Below are positions 50,401 to 61,539 of a stretch of DNA of 64,000 bases, piece after piece. Both the position numbers and the translations under genes were made by a program. Location: NCBI GenBank assembly GCA_003439945.1, contig QVRM01000307.1, positions 1-64,000 of the forward strand, read 5' to 3'. The first letter of the stretch is position 1; each line of letters starts with the position of its first letter. The notes below the pieces were generated by a model, which saw only the letters and a list, made by a program, of their open reading frames with translations, searched no databases and was not told where the DNA came from. This DNA comes from Dermanyssus gallinae. Taxonomy: Eukaryota; Arthropoda; Arachnida; Mesostigmata; Dermanyssidae.

Positions 50401-53400
50401 CCACGTTGGAACGGCAGAACAGCAAATAATAATGTCCGGGTTTTAAAAAATACTTTAAGTTCCGTCTTCTTGTCGCGTATAAAGCGCCTGATGAAACCGT
50501 ACGAACCTAGATAAATCCATAGCGCTTATAAGAGCTCGACTCTAGCCGATTCAAGATGCAAGAATTACACATACAGATGTAGGTTGCATCGTATATATGT
50601 AGAAAGAGAGGGAATTATTTAATATAAACACTAGATTCCTTTCAGCTCCTCCTTTTTTAGCTTTCCTGCAAATAATCGTACAAAGTGCGGTGGCTCGACC
50701 GATTTTGGTGATCAATATATTGGTTTGACGCATATCTGAGTCGTATATCAACTATTCTTTATGTTTGTTTTAAAGTTCAATGCAATAACAGATTGGTAAA
50801 TAAAATAGGCCATACTAAAAGGGCAACCTTACAAGAAGTTAAGTGTCCCTAAAAGACTAATTGGCTCTGGCCGTCGGTGCTCGCGATTTGAGAGCTGCCC
50901 ATGTATTACAAGGTTGCCCACAAGCGCCCAAATGGGGTGGGTCAACGTACATACGTTGCTTACATAAGTCGCTACAATACACTAGCGGCGGAGAAGCAAA
51001 TCACATACGAAGCAGAGCAGAGCCATCGTTCTACAAAAAGGGATCTCATGGAAAAGGCATTCCAAAAGGTATTAACCCTCTACCTTTTATCCCTTTGTCT
51101 TTCTCGCGAGAACGACTTTTCTCGGCATCCGCCTTAACGTTCGTTTGTACGGTTGTTAACTTCCTAACCCACTGCCATGGGCGCGTTGTTAGGGCAAGTG
51201 TGGTCCCTTATCGCTTATGGCGGTGACATAATGGCTACCCACGCCATTTCTGGACCTCACATCTGACCATCTTCTAAATTAGCACTATGCGATTCTTGTC
51301 CCTTTGTCCAGCCAAGCTTGAGTTAGCCTAGAGGCTATTTAAAGCGCGCAACCTGCCCCATTTCCTCGATGCAACTTGACCCTATTTGTGATCGACACAT
51401 GCGAAAAACACACACACACATACCCACGCAAAGAGGCACCTATCATCTCTACCGTATGGTGTAACTCTCTCCTTCAACTCGCACTCCCTCTGTATTTCAC
51501 TCTCGTGGTCCCTCTTCCTGCTTACAGATAAGCTAAGGCTGCCTCTTATATAGGGGTTGTTATATAACAGGCAAACTTAGGGAATAAACAGTTTAAGACG
51601 TCGGCAGAAGGGATACGAGAGAGAGAGGGAGAGACTTTGTGTTAAACAGCACAGAGGGTTTAAACGTATGGCACTGTATGTGTCTATTCTGACTTCTGCA
51701 CTCCCGGGTCTCCCCATACCGTCGCCTGTGTCTTCGCTAGCGCTTTTTTTCCTTGTCCGCTTACGCCTGTACGTACAAAATGGCAGCATGTTTGTCTCGT
51801 TTTTCCCAAGGATGGCGACGACGGCGATGTTGATGATGATTATGTGGCCGTCTTGTGCGATTGTTGTTGGTCCGCCGAAAACTTACCGCCGCTAGCCGGG
51901 CCGTTGCTAATCAAGTGGGTGCAAAAGTGACAACAAGCAGATCCTCAGCGGCGTCTCCCTTCCGCGCGCTTGCGTCTTCTCTCCGCTATAAAGCTGCTCT
52001 TCTGTGATCGCTTCTGTGCTGTCTTGCTAATAAAATGTTCATAAAACAGAAGAGGAGAAATCAGGGATCAAGGGGAAGAGGAACAAGAAGAAGACGAAGA
52101 AGAAAACGAAAGCAACCATGAGGATTCTGAAGGGGAACAAAAAGGGAATAGCGAAGAGGAAAAGCAACTGATGCCCGAATGGACGCGTCTGCCTGCCCAC
52201 CCGCATGGCCGGACGGCCGTGCCGTTGAGGCGAGCGGATTTGCCACCGTCTTAGCGCCGAACTCGTGAGACTCGCTTGTTTCTCCTACGCTTCCGGCAGC
52301 AGCAGCTACGAGCGCACCAAGACGACGACCATCGAGACGACGGCGCACGAGTCTATGTCGGATTGTGGCCCCACGCCGCAACTGCTGCTGTTGGTGTTGC
52401 TGCCGCCGGCGCCATAGCGAACTGCTCCAAACCTTTTGGATGTTTTAGAAGAGATGAGTATCAAAGTTAATTTGATTTCTTCGCGCACCAACCTCTCTTG
52501 TCTCGCCCCCCCCCCTTCCTCGGTCGGTGGGCCGGCCTGTCCGTCTGTCTCTAGTTCGGTTCTCGCTCTCAACGTATACGTCTTTTCTTCCTGCTCTGCT
52601 GTGTTTCCGTTGGCACCAGAGCACCGGTGCACACCAATTTTGTATCTCTCCTTCTTTCTCTCACTTTCTCTCTCTCTCCTTCTTTCTCCTCCCTCCCTGC
52701 CGCTCTCACTCCCTCTGTATCTACTTCCCACTGTAGCACTCGCTTCGTAGCATCGCTGTAGCTGTCGAAGTCGGGCCGTTCTTGGGCCCGCTGGCCGTCC
52801 GGCCATCCGGCCTGCTGGCAACCGAACCCGAGACGGGGGCAGACCAATGAAGGACGAGAGTTCCTACTCTTCCCTTACCCCTCTCACCCGATCCTCTCTT
52901 ACCCCCTCCCCGCCCTCCTCCCGGGAGAATGTGAAAGTTGTCTGAAGTTTCAAAGTCCAAAGAGAATTCCTGGCGTCGCTTGTGTCCGTCCGCCCGTCTG
53001 GCCGTCCGTTTACTTCGTCCAAAGGGAACAACTTTCTTCTCTTCCTTTTTCCTATCTGGCCCGTCTTGCCCTCGTCAGGAGACCTCTCTAGTGATCCACT
53101 CGCAGCGCCCATACCCTCTGCACTTTCTTCTCCTCACGTTTATGTGGAGTACCGGCGGAATATATATATATGTGTGTGTGGGGGGCATGCGTGTGTGGAT
53201 TTTGCCGTTGCCCTTAATAAATAAATCACAGCACGAATTTACTCGAGAGATGTTGCCGACCAGTGTAGCGGCGTGTACGTACAAACAGACGCAGATACGT
53301 ACAAAGCAACACAGATCAACGCACACAAACACAGACGCAGAGAATACAGCAGCAGAAACAGCAAGAAAACGAAACAGAAGAACAGCGGGCCAGAACACGC

Positions 53401-53795
53401 CATAGATTAGTCAGAGCAGAGAGAAGAGAAAAGCCATGGATGGATACGAACGTGTGTGTGTGCGGGTGTGTCATAACTCGGAATTTTTGCTATGCTCCCC
53501 GCCCCTGCACGGCAGCCTGTAATGCAAGCAAGTATTTGCTGCATTACAAAGCTAATCAGAAAATAGTTGCCACTCATATGGAGACATTCCTTGATTCATT
53601 ATAGTAAAGCTTTACACACAGCACATTTCGGCGATTCCTACATTTGTTCTCTGATATGAGCGAAACTGCCACCTCAACAACATAACAGCATGCGATTACA
53701 AGCACATCTTCGTTTGCACGTTAGCTCGTGAGGTAATTGTATAACGATGAGTTTCGGTGGCTGTTAAAGCGCCAATATTAGATAATGCCCACGTC
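50401..53795. other. No recognised gene; polypurine/polypyrimidine tracts and GC-rich sequence
   Basis: Includes a purine-rich tract 52046-52160 with a 69-codon Glu-rich frame lacking ATG, CT-rich tract 52630-52720, and poly-C about 52506-52514. Confidence 0.5.
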
Positions 53796-53842
53796 AATAA
53801 CGCAAGCAATGCCGGTACTCTCCCGGCATTGCGTGCGTTATT
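53796..53842. repeat. 47-bp hairpin
   Basis: AATAACGCAAGCAATGCCGG pairs with CCGGCATTGCGTGCGTTATT with one mismatch, around a seven-base loop. Confidence 0.85.
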
Positions 53843-53943
53843 AAAGCCCTCCGGCGCGACGACGTACTGCTAATTATAATAATAAAATCGTCGTATTGGA
53901 AGTATAACTGTAAATACATTTAATAAAATTCATTTTAAATAAA

Positions 53944-53947
53944 TAAA

Positions 53948-53981
<34 letters not shown>
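53944..53981. repeat. (TA)n microsatellite
   Basis: TA run. Confidence 0.95.
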
Positions 53982-53989
<8 letters not shown>

Positions 53990-54299
53990 CGGGACGTAAG
54001 TCTGAAGAGTAATCAGATATATAAGCTGTCCATTGGCGCTTAGTCGTAACTTGACCGTGCAAAGAGCGGTGAGTGGCGACTTGCGTGAAACACAAGCACA
54101 GAAGAAAGCTACAGTTCACAAAAATACGTTTTGCCAAAATAACGTTCTTTTTATTTGGAAATTACTTAACTCGACATGGCTTACTCCAAACGTATACTGT
54201 AGAACCGTTTACTGTTCTTGCTGTTGCATTGCGCGGGCTCTAGCATATGATCGACAATGTCTACACGCTGCTACTACTACTACCACTACTTACTACTAG

Positions 54300-56500
54300 T
54301 GGTACTAGTGATGATGATGATGCCTAAAATCGTCTTCGTATTCGAGAGCATTGTTGCTCTAGTTCCAGGCCAGTGGTAGTAGGCCAGTCCATTATGCATC
54401 GTTGCTTATATTGCCTCCGCACTTACGACACACGCGTCCTCTCCATGCTCCAGCCGCAGTGGCGTCGGCGTCGGTCCGCTGTTGGCGGACGCAAATTGTA
54501 CTCAATTAGTTCATCGTCGTGCGTTCCTTTTACGGTGAGGTCGTCGAGTGGCTCGAAACTCGATTAGAGTCCGAACCAAGCCTCTGTCTCCGTCAGGACA
54601 AGCTCCCGGAGTCGGGCGGGCGGTCAGGGGTGTGGGCGGCCTGCCTCGTGGCGCTAACGGTGGTGGTGCTGGCATGGTGAGTCGAGCGAGTGTCCCATGT
54701 CGTCGTATCGCGAACAAAAGCAGTCTTAACGTTGGCTGGCGCCGCTATGAAGCTGAGTGGCGTGGCGTAACGTGGTCCCTGGCGTAGTGCAGCAGATGGG
54801 GCCTGGGGCTGGAAACCCGCACTCGAAAATGACCAAGTCGACTTGTCGTCTGCTAACTAACTAGGTGGTAGTTAGGTGAAGTAGAGGAGGGGGTGAGATC
54901 AGAACCATAGCGGCAACAGTAGTAGTGAGAACTACAGGGAGAGGGCGGCGTCAGTGGCCAGTGGCGAAAACGTGTCAGAAAAATCACAACAAGATATAGA
55001 TAGGAAAAGGAAGCGAGTAAAGAAAAGTCGGTTCAGCCAATGCCGCAAGGAAAGCAGATATAGATAGTTTAGAAGGAGCGCGAGGGAGAAAAAGGAAAGA
55101 AATACATAGATACAGAGAGAGGAGAGAGAAGTAGAGTGCAAGATTGGCTGCAGAATGCGCGGCGACAAATTAGAAGTCGGCCTCCAAGCGACGCAATCAA
55201 GGTAATTGTGTGTCGTCCATATGTTGGGCAAGAGGACGAGGCGATGCGACACAGTGACGAAGAGAAACAGAGAGAGAGATAGAGAGAGGATGGGGGAAGA
55301 GTCGAGAGCTTTCAACGAATTGCTGTTGCTGCGTCTACTGTTTCTGCCTTTTGAAAAGTTTGCTCAGCTTTTGAAATTTCGCGGGTGACTCGCTGATTAC
55401 ATTGAGACCGTCGCGCGGCCGAAGCGATGACCATGCAGACGCTGACAACGACGGCCACAACGGGCCCCGTTGGCGTATGGGGTGCGGTTGGCTGGGACCT
55501 GTGTGGGGGTTGGGCGATTGCAATAGACGCGGCGGCAGGGGAGCACAGAGTGAGAAAGTGAGATCAAGAGATGAGAGATAGAGAGCGAAATCCCATTCAG
55601 ACTCTATACTATAGGCGAACAGCTTCCCCGTACAAGGGGGGGGGGGAGGGGGCTTATGGGCATATATATTTAGTAAAATTGAAAGGGGTAGACAGAACCG
55701 CGAAACCTCGGCGAAGTAGACATACATGTCATGAAAAGGTTTGCCGTGTTGCCACTTGCTTAGCCGTCTAGCCTCTACCACACGTACCTTTTTTTTTTTT
55801 TTTTTGTGGAGGAGGGTGAATGTTTTTACGCACGCTACGAGTACGAGGTATTACCACGCGTACCTGCATACACGTTCATACACGTATATATATATTATGT
55901 TTGCCCAATTGCAAAAAATAACTATTTCAAATAGGGAAATTCTTGTTTGGAATACTAATAAAGCTCATGTTACAAAATCAATATTTTCCTTAATCTCGTG
56001 TTGACAGGAAAAATCAACGAGACAATTCCTATTGCTACAGATCCCTAGTCAGCACCAGATAAAGCGTGAATAGATGAAATACAATTTACGCGTAATACAG
56101 GGATGACTAAAAGTTACGCTTGGTTCGCATTATTAGCATTGAGGCTAAACACTGAAATTGTAGCATACCCGTTTTGTCTCAATACCCAAGAAAAACTGCA
56201 CCGAGCATAATCATTGTTTGACAATCAATTAAAAATAGTCTTATTATACATGTTTGTTTTTGTTCACCACCACCACAATCCGTTGACAAAACCCGTCGAA
56301 CTCTTCTAGTTCTCCTATGGGATGCTGCCGCATCTATTATACGTGACTTGGATACTGGGATCAGCAGCTCCAAGACAGAACTTGTACGGTTCCTACACTC
56401 ACAGCAGATCACAGCAAACCGTAGTCAGCCACCGGATACGGAAGAAACCTGCTACGTGCAGAAGCTTTGGGGAACGTGTACAGTAACTTATTTTTGGTAT
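54300..56500. other. No recognised gene; GC-rich then purine-rich sequence
   Basis: Contains a G/A-rich stretch at 54866-55300, poly-G near 55637-55646 and a T-run near 55790-55805. No domain in any frame. Confidence 0.5.
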
Positions 56501-56503
56501 TCG

Positions 56504-56541
<38 letters not shown>

Positions 56542-56581
56542 TTGCAGTCTGCATATATATATATATATATATATATATACA
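56504..56581. repeat. Two (TA)n tracts flanking a 17-bp spacer
   Basis: The spacer TTGGTTGCAGTCTGCAT separates two TA runs. Confidence 0.9.
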
Positions 56582-57348
56582 GGGGCTAGCTCTTCTGGTA
56601 CGATTAGTGAATTATTAGCACCCTATCTGCAAAGAGGTTCCAGGACTTGTGAAACATTTACGTAACACTCACGCGGCCGTGGTTTCAATCACTGGGGCTG
56701 TAACGAGACCGAACCTCAATTTGAGACGTTTCCAAGCTAAAACGCAAGACAGGGTTTGAAGAGTTTCACTTTTTCCTGCAGCTGTCTGCGGAATTTGTAG
56801 CAGTTTGGCTTTACGTCCGTAAACGCAGATGTAGTAGTAGTAGTAGTAGTGATAGTAGAGGTAGCAATTGCTGTCGTAGTATCGGTAACGTATGAGGGCA
56901 GCCTTGGTCAATGCCAATCGTATTTTAAGTCTAAATCGATTTTCTCTACAGAGATGCTTCGTAATCGGATTTGTTTGAGAATTCCGCGTGTCCGGGTTCA
57001 CGCCAGCTGAAGCGGAGTGAAGGAAGTCCTCATCGGAAAAACCATCAGATTTTCCAATTCAGCCTTCTTCTGCTGGAAACGTGGGAGACGGTAATTTCAT
57101 GTTTTCAAAACGCCGAGAAGAGACGACGCAAAAGAGTGAATAGGTATATGGGGCCGGCATTGATTTTAGATAGTACAGCGATCAGTGGGAAAGGGGGGAC
57201 ATTATTGTCTGGCTTTAAGTCTTGCCAGGAACATTCGGTGGCTAACAGAAATTAGCGTCTTCACAAGCGACTCTCGGCAAAAACAGAAGGATGTCCTGCA
57301 TAACCTACATCTGTCGATGGCTTAGATAGCTTGACATGTCTCTTTAAA

Positions 57349-57349
<1 letters not shown>

Positions 57350-57382
<33 letters not shown>
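57350..57382. repeat. (TA)n microsatellite
   Basis: TA run; another at 57764-57788. Confidence 0.95.
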
Positions 57383-57386
<4 letters not shown>

Positions 57387-57399
57387 TGTGTGAAACATA

Positions 57400-59220
57400 T
57401 ACATAATGTATTATACGATAAATAGATCGTTCTAACTCATACAATTAAACAAAAATGTTGCTATATAGATATATATAATTTTGTTTTTGTCTTTGTCGTT
57501 TGTTGCTGATGCACACGCATGCACGTCGATCAGGCTACACCCGTCTTGCTATCTCGACTTCGACTTCATCGAGTTGTGACTTTAACTTTATTGGCAAAAC
57601 GTACCCACACGGCGTCATCATACGAACGCCAGTGGGGCTCCATCAGCCAAACGTGCCCCCGCCTCTCTTACTTCATTCAGTAAGTGGCTGGCAGCTAATT
57701 ATGCTTTTCTTAGTCGAATTAATTAAAGCGTTCCCTGTTTATGCGTGGAATATTTTCAGCAATGTCTATATATATATATATATATATAAATGCACACACG
57801 TTACGTATATCTAGAGGATAGTTTCCTATCCTGCTTTGCCATTCATTTCGCCTTAAACTCCATAATTTTCGTCGAGGTCTGCATAGTTTTTCAATTTGCA
57901 AACTAGTGTTTGAATAATTCGGCCGCAACGATGCATCGCCAACAGTAGCAGAGTAAAATTTCTTCAATGAAATGTTGCCTGCCAGATTATATAGAACATG
58001 ATGATTTTTCAAACAGATAGATAAAAAGTCTCACATCGAAAAATGCGTAGTTACAGAGTCAGGTGGCAATATACCAAGATTTATGATGTATTTATAGTCA
58101 ATACCCTTTTTGGATAAATGTGCGTATGTATTTAGTTATAAGCCACTTCTACACTACTGCTGAAGGGTTGGGGAGATCAATCTACCTTTTTTAAAATATG
58201 CGGGCAGCCGTATAAGCATATTTATCATTAAATAGCTGTCATTGTTTAAACACGTATTGGCTCGTAGATCCTACAAGTAAATGCAAAAAAAGACTTGCTC
58301 ACGTTTTTGCGATTGTTTTATTCTGATTAGGACAATTTCGTCTCATACAATGATTTCTGCCACATTCTTATTTAGTTGAGTCAAATAGAAAGTGACTGAA
58401 TTTGAACAATAAGTGCCCTTAAGTTGATAGAACTGTGCTAGATGACAGTCAATATGTTTTGTGGAAAATGGCAATACAGCAATAACAACTACAATAGCGG
58501 TAAAAACTACCGCACTAATGTCTGGACGATTGAGCACGCAGATCGAGCATAGGTCTTCTGCCACGAAAACTCTTCAAAAGGCTCAATTGTTCGACACTTC
58601 GTTGCTGCAAAACAATTTTCGCCATAGTAACTGCAGTAGTAACAGTAGTATCAGTAGTATCGGGCTCTATTGGACTATGGAGAGTCGCTATGCAAACATG
58701 ACAAACTCAACATTTTACAACATTAGCCTTCCTGAACTTCTATGCGGAGATCAACTTCTCATCAGCTAGAGATAATCAAAAGTCAAAACCCCCATTTAGA
58801 AATGTATGCACATTCGGTTGGAATAATGGACTAACGTCACATCTACGAGCCCTCTGTCCTATGAATATGTCGCGATATTGATATTGAGCACAAATGAACG
58901 TGCAGTGTCTAGGTCCACGGTCCTTTAAGGCCTGTGCACACAACTATGATTAATAGCTAGGATGCCAATGCACTACGAGAAAATACCGATTTATAAGGAT
59001 GGCAAATTGATTCATTTATTGATCATTGCATCATGCTTCTGTATCTAGAGAAAGAGAAAGAACAACAACAACAACAACAACAACGACGACGGCGACGATG
59101 ATGATGCCACCACTACGCAAGAACAACATAATGTATTTCCTGATTTCCTTTATCTCACAACGTTTTTGTTATAATGTCCAACTATTTAGACTATACAATT
59201 ACTAGTTGTAGTAGGTCCTA
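57400..59220. other. No recognised gene
   Basis: AT-rich sequence with an AAC run at 59063-59085; nothing else is supported. Confidence 0.55.
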
Positions 59221-61480
59221 TGGAAAAGGTCATCGTAGTAAAAAAAAGAGGGGGAAAAAGCGTCTAATTGTAGCTTGATCTTCAGTTGCAGGCGGCTGTG
59301 GTGGCGGCGCTACTGCTGCTGCGGAGCAAGCACAGCACCGTTCGGGCGGCGGGACCGCGACGGGACCGCGACGGACATGAACACTCGTGAGTGAAACAGC
59401 AACCGCGGTGGTCATGTCATCTGCCGGCCCTTTTCCCCGTTCGCTCTCTGTTAGAGATACTCACGCGTATGTATGCGGTGTCCGGACAGCTGCGGCAGGC
59501 AATGCTGTTTCTTCCAAGCGGCCGAGCAGAAGACGCCATTGGCACCATTGCTGTGGTCTCAAGGAGTCTCATGTCGGTAGAATGATGATACGTTTCTCTC
59601 TCTCTCCTTCAGTCTCTCTTTCTTGCCCGTTCTTCCTCCGTTCTTTTTTCTTTCTTCTATCTATATCTTGCTCGTTCTTACTGTCTCGCTCTCTTGGCAG
59701 CGTGCACTGCGTTGACTGGTTGAGTGCGTCACAGCTCCACCGAAACGTGCATAATATATATATATATTTATACATATATATATATATATATACACGTGTC
59801 TGGGTATACTTATGCCAGATCGAGGCTCTCCAAAAGCCAAGTATACACAAGTGCCTGCACGAGCGGTGTATACACGGGCAGTTGGGTACACTTGGCCGAA
59901 CCTGGCGTGCATTCATGTGGCAGCGTGTCGGTACGTTCGTATGCACGTACATACATGGGCATGTACGGCGTACTGCCGGCGGTGCTGGTGGTGTCGCCGC
60001 CGCCGCCGCTCGGCTGATCCGGCGGCAGCACAGTGCAGCCTCGGCTTGCTGCTGGCCAGCTCTGAGGACAAGCAGTCCGCAGGAGGCAGAACGAGGGCAG
60101 TGAGTCGGCCGCCAGCGGCCGGTCGACACTCATCCAGGCCATAAAATCCTCGTTTCGCCATCATCACAAAAATGGCTCGATGTCTTTCCCATCTATTCCA
60201 GCCTCTTTCCCCCCGCGCCGCCCAGCTTCTCACCCCACAGCCAATCCCCCCCCCCCCCCCCGCCTCTCCCTAAGAACAGCCCCCAAGCAACGACGCAGCT
60301 CTAAATCTGACCCCCGAGAATTCTAACGGGTCGACCGCCGCCGGGCCACAGAACGACGACGCACGAACAACCACGCAGGCAGGCAAAAGACAGACAGACG
60401 AGCCCTGGGGTCTTTCAAGGATCGGCATGGGGGATGTCGGGGGTTGCCGGGGCTGTGGCTGGAGGGAAGGGGTGCAAGCCCGACGACTCGAACCAACCAG
60501 CCAGTCAGCAATCCAGCGAGCGGGCGATCCAGCGAGAGAAAGCGAACGACACAAGCCGACACATCCGGCGAGCAAGACCGAGGCATTTTTGTTCGATTTT
60601 TGTAACCATCGCCAAAGAATCATCTTAAGGAGGGCATCCACCCTGCCCTCTTCTATGCCGACCCACCTCGAACCCCTCTGAGCGGCGTCCGCCTGCCCGC
60701 CCGCCCGCCGACTGGACTCGGCGGACCAAAAGCGAACGAGACTCCGTTGGGCGCTTGCTAAACCAGCGGTGGCGGCCACACCAGCGGCGGCAGCGGCGGT
60801 AGCAGTTGTAGCAGTAGTAGTAGTAGTAAGCAATAGCTGCGCTATTCGCTGGAGCGGTGATTGTAGTGTTGTAGCAGTAGTCGCAGTGGGGTGACGACTC
60901 AAATCCTAGGCACCGAGCGTTTTCTCGTCGTCGCCGGGTTGTCGCTGCCCAGCTCCGAATGCCCACCAAGCTCTGCTCCAACATCACTTCCTGTGGACGT
61001 ATTCGCCACCCCCGTGTCTCCCCGCCGCCGCTTGTGCCTCTGGACCTCCACTGGATTTCACGAGAGGTTCATGTCCATTTTTCCAGTCCGACGCAGCGGC
61101 GCTGTTCACTCTCATCTAGGCTAATGTTGTCGTTGTCGTTGCTATTGTTGTTAGCGTCGTTGTCTTTAGTGTTGTCGTTGTTGTTGTTGGTGTGGTGGTG
61201 TTGTTATTGTTGTCGTTGTTGTTGGTGTGGTGGTGTGTTGTTATTGTGTCGTTGTCTTTAGTGTTGTCGTTGTTGTTGTTGCCGTTGTAGTGGTCGGCGT
61301 GGAATCGCTTAGCTCTATTTGAGCCGGACGTGTAGTCCCATGGTGGCGGCATCCGCAGCGGCTATAGCAACAATGCCTCGGGGCGTGGCAAGAAACCGTT
61401 TGCTCCGCTTGGCGCTTAGTTATCCTTGTCTGCCCCAGCCTAGCGGCCGCTCTCGATCGATGACGGTCGTGCTTGACTGT
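59221..61480. other. GC-rich block of unknown function
   Basis: Contains trinucleotide runs, a poly-C run (about 60247-60260) and overlapping open frames on both strands (up to 238 codons) with no recognisable domain. It could be a promoter or 5' UTR region, but nothing in the sequence proves it. Confidence 0.4.
61126..61285. repeat. Compound GTT-rich minisatellite
   Basis: An inner ~38-bp unit (TTGTTGGTGTGGTGGTGT-containing) occurs twice, flanked by a duplicated TCGTTGTCTTTAGTGTTGTC-type unit. Confidence 0.85.
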
Positions 61481-61539
61481 TCTCCTGTTGTATATATATG
61501 TATATATATATGTATATATATATACATCGCATGCTAGTT

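Noticed and set aside
59387..60129. Long overlapping frames of 238 and 186 codons on opposite strands
   Set aside because: They include a TA microsatellite and CT runs; no recognisable domain and both strands are equally open.
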